The notes below the pieces were generated by a model. The model worked only from the letters and a program-made list of their open reading frames with translations, was not told the origin of the DNA and searched no databases. A program made the position numbers and the translations under genes. This document shows, in pieces, positions 1 through 8,201 of a stretch of DNA of 19,497 bases (positions are counted from its first letter, which is position 1; each line of letters opens with the position of its first letter). Source of the DNA: Planctomycetaceae bacterium UBA6172 (GTDB lineage: Bacteria; Planctomycetota; Planctomycetia; Pirellulales; Pirellulaceae); contig DITY01000285.1 in the NCBI GenBank assembly GCA_002422955.1, positions 2,921-22,417 on the forward strand, written 5' to 3'.

Positions 1-884
1 GTTTCGGCCCGTTTGCTCATTTCTTCCTCGCGTTTCTTTTCGTAAACGCGCGTCTTCAAGACCCGCAGCGCCTTGGCGAGGTTTTTGTGCTGGCTCTTTT
101 CGTCCTGGCACTGCACGACGATACCGCTTTCGTAGTGGGTCAAGCGGATCGCCGACTCGGTCTTGTTGACGTGTTGTCCGCCGGGGCCGGAAGCGCAGAA
201 CTTATCGACGCGATAGTCCTCCGGCCTCAGATTGACTTCGACGTCTTCGGGTTCGGGCATCACCGCCACCGTAGCGGCGGAGGTATGGATGCGGCCTTGC
301 GTTTCGGTCTCGGGGACGCGTTGCACGCGATGCCCGCCGCTTTCGTATTGCAGGTCGCGGTAGACGTTTTCGCCTTCGAAGGTCAGCGTGATCTCTTTGA
401 AACCGCCCATTTCCGAGACGCTGTGGTCCATGATTTCGGTTCGCCAGCCCTTGATGTCGGCATAGCGGCGATACATTTCGTACAGGTCGCGGGCGAACAG
501 GGCGGCTTCTTCGCCACCGGTGCCGGCGCGGATTTCCATGATGCAGCGGGTGCGATGGGCATCCTCGCCGCCGACGGTCATCAGCAGCAATTCATCCCAG
601 ATCGCTTCCCGCTTGGACCGCAGCTCCACGAGTTCAGCCTCGGCCATTTCACGCTCTTCAGCCGATTCGGCCGCCTGAGCCATTTCCTGGCAGCCGCGGA
701 TGTCTTCGCTGAGTTTCCTGAACTCGCGAAACGAGTTAGCCAATTTGGCCAGCCCGCCATGTTCCCGAGCGGCCGTGCTCATCCGACCGCCATCCGCGAG
801 CACGGACGGATCCGACATCTCGCGTTCGAGCTGCTCGAAGCGTGCGTACTTTTCTTCGAGAGTCTTCCGGATCGAGCCACTCAT
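1..884 (-). CDS. prfA: Peptide chain release factor 1 (RF1), 3' end cut by window edge
   Basis: RF1 recognises UAA and UAG in the ribosomal A site and triggers hydrolysis of peptidyl-tRNA. Translating the minus strand from the ATG at 884 gives 294 residues with no stop, so about 60-70 C-terminal residues of the usual ~360 lie outside the window. An N-terminal coiled-coil-rich domain (residues 1-100) is followed by the catalytic GGQ loop at residues 235-237 in the context SGPGGQHVNKTESAIRLTH. The codon-recognition tripeptide is P-E-T at 191-193 within QRVPETETQGRIHTSAATV; RF1 has P-x-T here where RF2 has SPF, so this is RF1. The gene starts 56 bp after rpmE on the same strand, and the two are probably co-transcribed. 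No Shine-Dalgarno is visible. A long opposite-strand frame here (87-989) is only its shadow. Confidence 0.97.
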   Translation of the reverse strand, partial: MSGSIRKTLEEKYARFEQLEREMSDPSVLADGGRMSTAAREHGGLAKLANSFREFRKLSEDIRGCQEMAQAAESAEEREMAEAELVELRSKREAIWDELLLMTVGGEDAHRTRCIMEIRAGTGGEEAALFARDLYEMYRRYADIKGWRTEIMDHSVSEMGGFKEITLTFEGENVYRDLQYESGGHRVQRVPETETQGRIHTSAATVAVMPEPEDVEVNLRPEDYRVDKFCASGPGGQHVNKTESAIRLTHYESGIVVQCQDEKSQHKNLAKALRVLKTRVYEKKREEEMSKRAE

Positions 885-940
885 GAGATTTTGCGATCAG
901 CGAGCGCCGGCGGAGGTGTTCTCGCCGGCACGCGAAGCCA

Positions 941-1189
941 CTATTTAACCGGCTTCTTTTTGGTCGGTTTGGCGGCGAGGCTGGCGTAGGTGCCGGCGGC
1001 GAACTTCTTCTGGAACTTATCGATTCGCCCGGCGGTATCCACAAACTTCAGCTTGCCCGTGTAGAACGGGTGGCACTCGCTGCAGATGTCGACCTTCAGT
1101 TCGGGGCGGATGCTGCGAGTTTGGAATGACGCGCCGCAACCGCAGGTGACGGTGGTCGGCTGATATTTCGGGTGGATGCCGCTTTTCAT
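941..1189 (-). CDS. rpmE: 50S ribosomal protein L31, zinc-binding type
   Basis: The 82-residue protein begins MKSGIHPKYQ, typical of L31 of the large ribosomal subunit. Four cysteines at residues 16, 18, 36 and 39 (TCGCG and ICSECHPFYTG) form the zinc ribbon of the C+ form of L31, as opposed to the zinc-free paralogue made under zinc starvation. The C-terminal tail is lysine-rich (KPTKKKPVK), as expected for an rRNA-contacting protein. It ends with TAG, 56 bp before prfA, and a close rpmE-prfA arrangement is also known in other bacteria. The start is ATG at 1189, with no clear ribosome binding site upstream. A weak promoter-like pair (TTAGAC, 17 bp, TACTAG on the minus strand, about 1228-1257) is possible but poor. 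Confidence 0.97.
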   Translation of the reverse strand: MKSGIHPKYQPTTVTCGCGASFQTRSIRPELKVDICSECHPFYTGKLKFVDTAGRIDKFQKKFAAGTYASLAAKPTKKKPVK

Positions 1190-1284
1190 GGGATCACAAG
1201 GTTCAAATGCGAGGAAATCCGGTGGCCTAGTACACCGTGAGACGGAACAGTCTAAGCCGAGTTGCCCCGGTTCTTCAAGGCTGG

Positions 1285-2310
1285 TTAGCGATTCGGCGGC
1301 AAAGTTGGCGTCGATTCCGCCGGCTCGGCCGGTTGGCGATCGCCCGGGTTGCGGTCGCCAGCGACAGGTCCAGGGGGGTAGCGTTTTGCCCAGTGCTGGA
1401 CGATCAGCGTGTCGAGCATCAGTTGGCCGACATGGTAGATGATCATCGGCAGGATGCTGACGCCGAAATCAAGTCCGATTTGCAAACCGACCATCAGCGT
1501 TTTTTGGCTGCCGGCGATCCCGACGGCGATTTGCGACTGCGGCGTGGCGCGGATCGCGCGGGCCGCCAGGACCGCGAGGAAGAAAGCGAGCAGGTGAACC
1601 GTCAGCGCCAGCACGCCGACGGCCAAGATCTCGAGCCCGCCCCCCGCTTGCTCCCGCGCCGCCAACCGATCGGCCGAGGCGACCGAGCCGAAGCAGACCA
1701 TCACCAGAATTCCGACTTGGGCTACTGTCGATAGCTTGCCGCGGTGGGTCATCGCCCAATCGGCCAGCGCCGCGCGGCGGAGCCACTGGCCGAGAACCAG
1801 GGGAATCACCACCCACAGCAGCAGGCTGACAATTTGGTCCTGGGTCGAGAGGTCCGTGGTGCGGCCGAAGATCAACCACAATCCGAGCGGGGCGACGATG
1901 AAGCAGGCGAGGTTGGTCACCACCGAAACGACCATCGCGGTGGCGTCATCCCCGCCGGCTTTGCGTGTCCAGACCGCCGCCGAGGCGAGCGTGCTGGGGA
2001 CGAGGGCGGTGACGATCAGCCCGCCTGACATTTCCGCCGACAGCAGCCACATCGAGGGGAGTGCCAGCAGCGGAACCAGCAGCGTATTGACCCCGATCGC
2101 CAACGCCGCGGGGCCGGGATAACGCAGGCTGCGGCGGAGCGAATCGGCCGCGAAAGTCAATCCCATCAAGAACAACACGAACGCGGTGACCAGGGAGCGC
2201 AGCGTCGCGTGTCCCGCCAGCGGTCGGACCCAATCGGCGCAGCCAAAACCGATCGCCAAGCTCAGCAGCAGCGCCAACAGAAACCACTGTCGAGAAAATA
2301 GCCCCCACAC
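1285..2310 (-). CDS. Bile acid:sodium symporter (SBF/SLC10-like) family transporter
   Basis: This 341-residue integral membrane protein has about nine to ten hydrophobic segments spread from residue 10 to about 300, followed by a hydrophilic, proline-rich tail of about 35 residues. The pattern of small residues and helices (VTALVPSTLASAAVWTRKAGGD around residues 100-120, VGIAGSQKTLMVGLQIG in the last third) fits the SBF-like group related to human SLC10A7 and E. coli YfeH. The SQKT stretch lies where that fold has its discontinuous substrate- or Na+-binding helices. The substrate cannot be read from sequence; bile acids are unlikely in such a bacterium, and an organic anion is more plausible. 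The only upstream start in frame is GTG at 2310. It is transcribed divergently from aroC and ends about 95 bp before rpmE. Confidence 0.88.
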   Translation of the reverse strand: MWGLFSRQWFLLALLLSLAIGFGCADWVRPLAGHATLRSLVTAFVLFLMGLTFAADSLRRSLRYPGPAALAIGVNTLLVPLLALPSMWLLSAEMSGGLIVTALVPSTLASAAVWTRKAGGDDATAMVVSVVTNLACFIVAPLGLWLIFGRTTDLSTQDQIVSLLLWVVIPLVLGQWLRRAALADWAMTHRGKLSTVAQVGILVMVCFGSVASADRLAAREQAGGGLEILAVGVLALTVHLLAFFLAVLAARAIRATPQSQIAVGIAGSQKTLMVGLQIGLDFGVSILPMIIYHVGQLMLDTLIVQHWAKRYPPGPVAGDRNPGDRQPAEPAESTPTLPPNR

Positions 2311-2340
2311 GCCCCGGCCTACCCAAACGCCCTATCGGCG

Positions 2341-2431
2341 AAAAAAGGAGGAAACTAAGATCTCGGGGCGGGAATGTTCGCCCGCTCACGTCCGAACGCC
2401 CACGTTCCCGAACCGCCGCCCGTCATGCTGA
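2341..2431 (+). promoter_or_regulatory. Strong Shine-Dalgarno and possible leader frame upstream of aroC
   Basis: A purine run containing GGAGG (2341-2351) is the best Shine-Dalgarno in the window, but it lies 73 bp before the family-consistent aroC start at 2425. Eight bases after it, an ATC at 2360 opens a 23-codon frame ending with TGA at 2429-2431, overlapping the aroC ATG as ATGCTGA. It could be a leader that couples translation into aroC, an ATC start being very rare. Alternatively it could serve an ATG at 2374, which would add 17 residues to aroC at poor spacing (22 nt). Which applies is not decided. Confidence 0.35.
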
Positions 2432-3564
2432 GATATTGGACCGCCGGAGAATCGCACGGTAAAGCTCTGTTGGCGCTGATCGACGGATTTCCCGCCGGTT
2501 TGCTGATCGACGAAGCGGCGATCAACGTCGAACTGGTCCGGCGTCAGGGGGGCTATGGTCGCGGCAAACGCCAGCAGTTGGAAGTCGACAACGTCGACGT
2601 GCTCACCGGCGTGTGGCAGGGCAAGACGATCGGCAGCCCGATCGCACTGCAGGTTATCAATCGCGACTACAAGCTGGAGCGGCTCAAGGACCTTGAGCGG
2701 CCGCGGCCTGGGCACGCTGACCTGACGGGGGCCATCAAGCACCTGGGGAGCATTCGAGGGATTTTGGAACGGGCTTCGGCGCGGGAGACCGCGGTCCGAG
2801 TCGCCGCCGGGATGCTCGCCAAGCAACTGCTGGCCCAGTTCGGCATCGATACCATCGGCTACGTCACCGAGTTGGGCGGCGTCGCGATCGAGACCCCTTC
2901 GGGCAGCTTGGCGGAGCACCGCCGACTGCGTGACGAGTCGGAGATTTACTGCCTGGCTCCGGAACAGAATCAAAAGTTCATCGACCTGATCGATCAAACC
3001 GCGGAGCAGGGAGATACGCTCGGCGGGGTCATCGAAGTTCGCGTCGAAGGCTTGCCGATCGGGCTTGGCACGCATGCGCAGTGGGACCGCAAACTCGATG
3101 GCCGCTTGGCCCAAGCCGTGATGGCGGTCCAGGCGATCAAGGGTGTCGAGATCGGGATGGGGTTTCAGGCCGCGCGGCTGCCGGGGAGCTTGGTGCATGA
3201 CCCGATCCATCATGACCCCGCGCGAACCCACGAACCGTCGCTCGGCTACACGCGTCCGAGCAACCACGCGGGCGGGTTGGAAGGCGGCATGACCAACGGC
3301 CAGCCGCTGGTCATCCGCGCGGCGAAAAAGCCGATCGCGACCTTGCGCAAGCCGCTCGAATCGATCAATTGGGAGACCAAGCAGCCGCAAAAGGCACAGT
3401 ACGAGCGGAGCGACGTGTGCGCCGTTCCCGCGGCGAGCGTGATCATCGAAGCGGTCGTCGCCTTCGAAGTCGCCGCGGCGTTGGTCGACAAGTTTGGCGG
3501 GGACAGCCTGTTGGAAATGAAGGCGCGGTATGACCTGTACCTGGAGATGGCCCGGAAGGCTTGA
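2425..3564 (+). CDS. aroC: Chorismate synthase
   Basis: This FMN-dependent enzyme turns 5-enolpyruvylshikimate-3-phosphate into chorismate, the last shared step of aromatic amino acid and folate synthesis. The 379-residue length is in the family's normal range. Family signatures are all present: the N-terminal GESHGKAL, the early GYGRGKRQ, GHADLTGAIKH, the arginine-rich RASARETAVRVAAG, and late NHAGGLEGGMTNGQPLVIR followed by KPIATLRKPL. The chosen start, MLRYWTAGESHG, matches where the family begins. An in-frame ATG at 2374 would add 17 residues unlike the family. It diverges from the SBF transporter, with a 114-bp shared upstream region. A full-length opposite-strand frame (2386-3576) is a shadow. 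Confidence 0.97.
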   Translation: MLRYWTAGESHGKALLALIDGFPAGLLIDEAAINVELVRRQGGYGRGKRQQLEVDNVDVLTGVWQGKTIGSPIALQVINRDYKLERLKDLERPRPGHADLTGAIKHLGSIRGILERASARETAVRVAAGMLAKQLLAQFGIDTIGYVTELGGVAIETPSGSLAEHRRLRDESEIYCLAPEQNQKFIDLIDQTAEQGDTLGGVIEVRVEGLPIGLGTHAQWDRKLDGRLAQAVMAVQAIKGVEIGMGFQAARLPGSLVHDPIHHDPARTHEPSLGYTRPSNHAGGLEGGMTNGQPLVIRAAKKPIATLRKPLESINWETKQPQKAQYERSDVCAVPAASVIIEAVVAFEVAAALVDKFGGDSLLEMKARYDLYLEMARKA

Positions 3565-3697
3565 CGCGGGGGCCAAACACCGGTTTTAACGACGGCGGGA
3601 CGCCGCGATCGCGAACGGAGATAGCCTGGCAGTCGGCGGTGGGTCGCCCCCGCGGCAGCCCTTGGCGGAATAGGATCGGCTCACGGAGGGGAGACGG

Positions 3698-5029
3698 ATG
3701 CACGAACGGACTCAGCGAGCGTTGGCGCGAATGGCGTTCGTGCTCGCCTGCGTTTTGCCGACTTTCGTGACCTGCGTCGTGATCGTCGTTTCGGCGACCC
3801 CGTGGTACGCCGATCTTCGTCGGGGCGCGTGGGAGCGAGAACTTTCTCGCCGAATCGGCGTCGGTGTGCGGATCGACGCGATCGAATACCCCGCCCCCGG
3901 GATGACGCGGCTGGTCGGCGTGCGGATGTTGGAGCCCGAAACGGGGGCCGAGGTTGGACGTGTCCGACTGGTGACTTGGGCGCAGCCCGAGGGCAAGACG
4001 GTGCTGCGATTGTCGCAGCCCGAATTGCAATCGGAGCATTTGCAGCACATTTGGCGGGTGATTCACGATCGGTTTCTCTGCCAGCCTGAGCTGACATCCC
4101 GCGACGTGCGGATCGCCGCCGATGACCTGACGATTCACAGCCGCTCCGGCTCGGCGACCTTGCGCGACGTCGATGCCTGGCTCAAGCCGCTCGATCAGCG
4201 GGTCCAAGCGATGATCCAGTGTGTGCCCGCCGGGCGGCGAGACGACGCGCCGGTCCATATCAGTGTCGTTCGCGACCGTCGCGGCGAAGTCGCGGCGACC
4301 GACTGGACGCTCTATACCGGAGACCTCGCCCTGCCCTGTTCGGCGCTGGCCGACTATCTGCCGACGATGCGGCAGCTCGGCCCCGATGCCACGTTCACCG
4401 GGACGCTGTGCTGGAAACTCAATTCCCGCGGCTGGTCGATCGATCTGGGCGGGTCGCGTTTCGACGAGATCGAATTGAGTGACCTGATGCACGACGTGCC
4501 GCATCGATTGACCGGCCGCGCCTCGGTGCGGTTCGAGCGGGCGCAGATCGATCCGGGCAAAGCGGTCGATGTGTCCGGGACCCTGACCGCGTCGGGCGGA
4601 TTCATCGGCTGGTCGCTGATCCATTCCGCTCGCGAGCAACTCGGTTTCGACGCCGCCCCCAGCGATCCCTCGGCGGCCCTCGATCTGGCCTACGACCGCA
4701 TCGGGTTGCGGTTCGACCTGTTTGGGCCGCGATTGACGTTGGCTGGGATTTGTCACCAGCAGCGTGGCTTCGAATACTTGCAGCCGGGCGTGGTGGTCGC
4801 GTCGGCGGGTCGGGGTGTGGTCGGCAGTGCTGGCGACCCGCGCAGCTGGGCGTCGTTAGTCCGCACTTTCTGGCAGGACGGCCGCGAGACGTTGCCGGCA
4901 TCGGGACAATCGGCGTGGCTGATGAGTTGGCTGCCGTCGCCACGGATGGTCACGCCCGCCCCATCGATTCCGCCACGGCTCACCGGGACGACTGAATACC
5001 GGGGCACGTCGGCCATTCAAGCCCCATGA
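3698..5029 (+). CDS. Hypothetical protein with one N-terminal membrane anchor
   Basis: The 443-residue protein is not assigned to a named family. A hydrophobic segment at about residues 11-34, with basic residues before it, predicts a signal anchor with the rest outside the cytoplasm. The remainder is rich in short beta-prone stretches (VRIDAIEYPAPGMTRLVGVRM, DVRIAADDLTIHSRSG, AVDVSGTLTASGGFIGWSL). This is the texture of AsmA/DUF748-like repeat-beta proteins that bridge to the outer membrane, but no diagnostic motif is visible and that link is only a guess. The start ATG has a good Shine-Dalgarno (GGAGGGGA, ending about 5 bases upstream). It follows aroC by 133 bp on the same strand. Base composition resembles the core genes around it. 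Confidence 0.85.
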   Translation: MHERTQRALARMAFVLACVLPTFVTCVVIVVSATPWYADLRRGAWERELSRRIGVGVRIDAIEYPAPGMTRLVGVRMLEPETGAEVGRVRLVTWAQPEGKTVLRLSQPELQSEHLQHIWRVIHDRFLCQPELTSRDVRIAADDLTIHSRSGSATLRDVDAWLKPLDQRVQAMIQCVPAGRRDDAPVHISVVRDRRGEVAATDWTLYTGDLALPCSALADYLPTMRQLGPDATFTGTLCWKLNSRGWSIDLGGSRFDEIELSDLMHDVPHRLTGRASVRFERAQIDPGKAVDVSGTLTASGGFIGWSLIHSAREQLGFDAAPSDPSAALDLAYDRIGLRFDLFGPRLTLAGICHQQRGFEYLQPGVVVASAGRGVVGSAGDPRSWASLVRTFWQDGRETLPASGQSAWLMSWLPSPRMVTPAPSIPPRLTGTTEYRGTSAIQAP

Positions 5030-5052
5030 ATCCTTCCTTTGCGTTACCCGAG

Positions 5053-5116
5053 CCACCTGCGGATCAGACCACCTGCGGATGAAACCATGTGCGGATGAGA
5101 CCGCGTGCATCGCCCA
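5053..5116 (+). repeat. 16-bp tandem repeat, three copies plus a decayed fourth
   Basis: Three successive units begin at 5053, 5069 and 5085: CCACCTGCGGATCAGA, CCACCTGCGGATGAAA and CCATGTGCGGATGAGA. A fourth, decayed unit (CCGCGTGCATCGCCCA) starts at 5101. The conserved core is TGCGGAT. The array fills most of the gap between the hypothetical protein and the sulfotransferase and ends about 18 bp before the preferred sulfotransferase start. The units are directly adjacent with no spacers, so it is not a CRISPR array. Confidence 0.85.
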
Positions 5117-5134
5117 CCAGGAGTCGATCGTGTC

Positions 5135-6118
5135 ATGTTGAAGCAGCTCTATCATTTCCCATTGGGATCCATCCTGGCAGCCAACGGCTTCCGAAAACTG
5201 GAGGACGTCATCTGGCTGATCGGGGATGCTCGCAGCGGTACCACTTGGATCGCCAACCTGCTCAACCATCAGGGTAATTACCGCGAGATGTTCGAGCCGT
5301 TTCACCCGGCGGTACCCGCGGCTCGGTTTTTGGCTAATTACCAATACGTCCGGCCCGGGCACGACTGGCCGGAACTCGAACGCTTATCGAATCGCATTTT
5401 CAGCGGCTCTTTCCACAGCCGACGAGTCGACAGGGGTGTCCGCATCAAGCCCTATCAAGGTCTGTTGGTCAAGGACATTGGTGCCAACCTCTTCGCCTAC
5501 TGGGCAGCAGCGAAATTCCCCCAGGTGCGAACGGTGCTACTGATCCGCAACCCCTTCGCGGTCGCTGCCTCGAAGCTCGAGAAAAGCACTTGGGATTGGT
5601 TCGATAAGCCCTCCAAGTTGCTCGATCAATCGGATCTGCACGACGATTTTCTTCAGCCTCATGCCGGATTGATCCGGGAAGTCTCGGCGAGGAACGACCC
5701 GCTGCAGAATTATCTTCTCATTTGGGCCATTCTCAACTCCGTCCCGCTGCGGCAGTTCGGCCCTACCGAGCTGAAAACCATTTTCTACGAAGAGGCGTTC
5801 CAAGATCCGAGCGGGATGGTTGCGAGTGTATTGAGAACGCAGCATGCCGAACTCGATCCGGCGGTCGCCAAACGACCGAGCAAGGTAGCCAGCCAAAGCC
5901 TGCTCACCGGCAAATGCCCTCTGACCTCCTGGAAGAGCCAGTTCGACGCCCAGCAGCTTCGCGAAGGCAGGCGAATCCTCGAGAATTTCGGGCTGCACAG
6001 GTTCTATGACGAGCGTGGGATGCCCGATCGAGCGGCGCTAAACGACTTTCGATCGCAGGGCTACGCTGATCTCCGAGTGAAGTCATTTGGTCCCTCAAAC
6101 GCGTCCCCAGCAGCGTAG
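5135..6118 (+). CDS. PAPS-dependent sulfotransferase family protein
   Basis: The 327-residue protein carries the two PAPS-binding signatures of sulfotransferases. The 5'-phosphosulfate loop is IGDARSGTTWIANLL at residues 29-43, and the 3'-phosphate site is LLIRNPFAVAASK at residues 136-148 with the usual Arg and Ser. The family moves a sulfuryl group from PAPS to an acceptor; the acceptor cannot be read from the sequence, but in planctomycetes such enzymes are commonly thought to act on glycans. There is no signal peptide. The start ATG at 5135 has AGGAG at 5119-5123 upstream. An in-frame GTG at 5105 would add 10 residues and overlap the tandem repeat. It stands alone between a hypothetical protein and an SH3-domain gene. 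Confidence 0.88.
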   Translation: MLKQLYHFPLGSILAANGFRKLEDVIWLIGDARSGTTWIANLLNHQGNYREMFEPFHPAVPAARFLANYQYVRPGHDWPELERLSNRIFSGSFHSRRVDRGVRIKPYQGLLVKDIGANLFAYWAAAKFPQVRTVLLIRNPFAVAASKLEKSTWDWFDKPSKLLDQSDLHDDFLQPHAGLIREVSARNDPLQNYLLIWAILNSVPLRQFGPTELKTIFYEEAFQDPSGMVASVLRTQHAELDPAVAKRPSKVASQSLLTGKCPLTSWKSQFDAQQLREGRRILENFGLHRFYDERGMPDRAALNDFRSQGYADLRVKSFGPSNASPAA

Positions 6119-6282
6119 TCGCCGCCCGCCGCTGCAGATGACCGCGGCTGGGCGTCCCGTGGAAACGGTAACGGCTGACTCACTTTTCGCGACTTGATCT
6201 TGCGACGGCGGATCAACCTTGGTTATCGACCAGACGCATCGTTGGTTGGTCTTCGAATAATCGCAAGCGGGTGGTCACCCTC

Positions 6283-8025
6283 ATGAAACAGGTCATTGGA
6301 CTCGTCGTCGCACGGCGATTGCTCGCTTTCGTTGCGACCTGCATGCTCACCGTCGGCGCCGCCGCGCAAGGCCCGGCTGCGGATCCGGGCTTCGAGCCCT
6401 TCGACGTTTACATCGATCAGGAAGCGGTGATGGCGCGTTGCGGACCGGGCGGAGATTACTACCGCACCGATCCGTTGCGACATGGCCAGCGGTTGCAGGT
6501 CTACCTCGAGACCGAACAGGGTTGGCTCGGGGTGCGGCCACCCGAGGGTAGCTTTTCCTGGGTCCCGGCCGATTCGGTGGAACTCGATCGGAGCGGGAAG
6601 ATCGGCAAGGTCACCGAAGAAGGGACGCTGTCCTGGATCGGCACCCATCTGGGCAAAGCCCGCAAATACATGTGGCAGGTTCAGTTGGCCGAAGGCGAAA
6701 CGGTGGCGATCCTTGGCAAGGCCGAACGCGAAGGTCCGGACGGTCCCCAGTTGTGGTATCGCATCGCGCCTCCCGCGGGCGAGTTCCGCTGGGTGCATCG
6801 GGAACAGGTCGTTGACGACCCCGAATTGCTGCTTCGTGATAAGCCGCCGCGCGACGATCGGGTCGCGAAAACCGGGTTGACTTTGGCCGCCCCCGATCAA
6901 GCCGAGGTCGCCGCCGAGACGTACCAGCCGGCTCCCGAGCGGACCCCACGGTCGATCTTGCGACCTCGCAGCGCCGCGCCGACGGAGGCTGGCGATTCGT
7001 TCCGCTCCCCAGCCGCGCCGGCGGCGGGAGACGTGGCGTTGACCACGCTCGAAGCCCCTGAAGCGATTCCCCTGAAAGATCAAACGCCACTTGTCGATTG
7101 GCCGGTTAGCGAATCGGCCGGTATCGATCCGTTGACCGCAGTTAAATTTCTGGCGGCCGGGGCCTTAGGCCGCGCCCCATCCGGAGATGCGGCCGCACCC
7201 GAGCGCAGCCAAGCAACGGCTGCTGCCCGCGCGCTCCCCGCGCCCCAGCCGTCCAGCTATGAGCAACCGGTCGGTTCGGGTGTGGCACGAGTCATCCAGC
7301 CGCCACTGGTATCGATCGCCTCGGAGCCGACGGTCCGCTCGATCGGCGCGGCGGGTTGGAATGACACGTCGGCGGTCCAAGCCGCCAGCGGTTCGGAATG
7401 GGTCCGTGGCAACCCCCGCGCGGCCTCCCCCGCGGGCAGCCCGATGTTGCAATCGAGTTTCCCGACGGCCGATTACAGCCACCTGTCACTCGACTCGCTG
7501 CAACTGGAGTTGTCACGGCGAATGGTCGCAGCGGCTCGCGTTGCGGACGTCGAAGGCTTGCGATTGGCGGCGGACAACTTGGTCGCGACGGCGGCTTCTG
7601 AAACCGAGCGACAGCGGGCCATGCACTTGGCGCAGCGAGTTCGCCAGTACCAATCGATCGCGTCGCGCCGCGACGGCGATCCGCTGTCGATCCCCGAGTT
7701 GACACTCGGCGCTGGGAGCGTGATCCCGGCCGCGACGATGTCACCGCCGCCCGGCCAGGTCGATTTCGCTGGTGTGGGAACAGGCCAACCCGAGGTCTCT
7801 GGCTATTTGGTCCAGGTCTATTCGGCACGTCCGGAGAGTCCGCCCTTCGCGCTCACCGACGCAACCGGCCGGACGACGCATTACGTCAGCCCCATGCCGG
7901 GCTTCAACCTCCGCCGACTTCTCAATCAGCACGTCATCGTCGCTGGCCAAGCGGGCTACGATACGGGACTGGACACGCCGCACATCATCGCGTCGACCGC
8001 TGTCCGCTCGCCGGAGCCGCGGTAG
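6283..8025 (+). CDS. Secreted protein with bacterial SH3-like domains
   Basis: The 580-residue protein starts with a Sec signal peptide (residues 1 to about 28, basic start, hydrophobic core, cleavage near GAAA-QG). Two SH3-like modules follow. The first is at about 37-105, with VMARCGPGGDYYRTDPLRHGQ and WLGVRPPEGSFSWVPADSVE. The second is at about 115-180, with QLWYRIAPPAGEFRWVHREQV. A long low-complexity Ala/Pro-rich linker (about 195-400) leads to a helical segment (about 405-465, SLDSLQLELSRRMV). A C-terminal beta-rich domain (about 505-575, GYLVQVYSARPESPPFALT and HVIVAGQAGYDTG) could be an OB-type fold. SH3b domains often bind cell-wall material, so an envelope-associated scaffold is plausible. 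ATG at 6283 is preferred over GTG at 6271 because it leads straight into the signal peptide. Confidence 0.85.
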   Translation: MKQVIGLVVARRLLAFVATCMLTVGAAAQGPAADPGFEPFDVYIDQEAVMARCGPGGDYYRTDPLRHGQRLQVYLETEQGWLGVRPPEGSFSWVPADSVELDRSGKIGKVTEEGTLSWIGTHLGKARKYMWQVQLAEGETVAILGKAEREGPDGPQLWYRIAPPAGEFRWVHREQVVDDPELLLRDKPPRDDRVAKTGLTLAAPDQAEVAAETYQPAPERTPRSILRPRSAAPTEAGDSFRSPAAPAAGDVALTTLEAPEAIPLKDQTPLVDWPVSESAGIDPLTAVKFLAAGALGRAPSGDAAAPERSQATAAARALPAPQPSSYEQPVGSGVARVIQPPLVSIASEPTVRSIGAAGWNDTSAVQAASGSEWVRGNPRAASPAGSPMLQSSFPTADYSHLSLDSLQLELSRRMVAAARVADVEGLRLAADNLVATAASETERQRAMHLAQRVRQYQSIASRRDGDPLSIPELTLGAGSVIPAATMSPPPGQVDFAGVGTGQPEVSGYLVQVYSARPESPPFALTDATGRTTHYVSPMPGFNLRRLLNQHVIVAGQAGYDTGLDTPHIIASTAVRSPEPR

Positions 8026-8050
8026 GCGGGGACCCGGTCCCGGTTCCGCC
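8025..8050 (+). terminator. Candidate stem-loop after the SH3-protein gene
   Basis: GGCGG and CCGCC enclose an inner GGACC/GGTCC pairing, giving a strong GC-rich hairpin that overlaps the stop codon of the SH3 gene. There is no U-run directly after it, so classical intrinsic termination is uncertain. Confidence 0.3.
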
Positions 8051-8201
8051 ACGGTTCGCTTCTGTTAGACTGCGGCCTTGTGGGAAGCGGGATGCGGAAA
8101 GTGCAGGCTGCGATCGACCAGGCTTCGGCCGCGTGCCGTGGCCGAGTCGGCATGCCGTTTCCGCCTCTCGTTGGCTCCTGCTCTTTCTGGCACGCAAGGC
8201 A

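Noticed and set aside
87..989. 300-codon plus-strand frame
   Set aside because: It lies opposite prfA, which shows unmistakable RF1 motifs; the plus frame has no family features.
2386..3576. 396-codon minus-strand frame
   Set aside because: It is the shadow of aroC on the other strand, with Arg/Asp-rich composition typical of antisense GC-rich sequence.
3443..4756. 437-codon minus-strand frame
   Set aside because: It overlaps the end of aroC and most of the hypothetical protein; low-complexity composition and no motif.
5053..5116. CRISPR array
   Set aside because: The repeats are contiguous 16-bp units with no spacers and no cas genes nearby.
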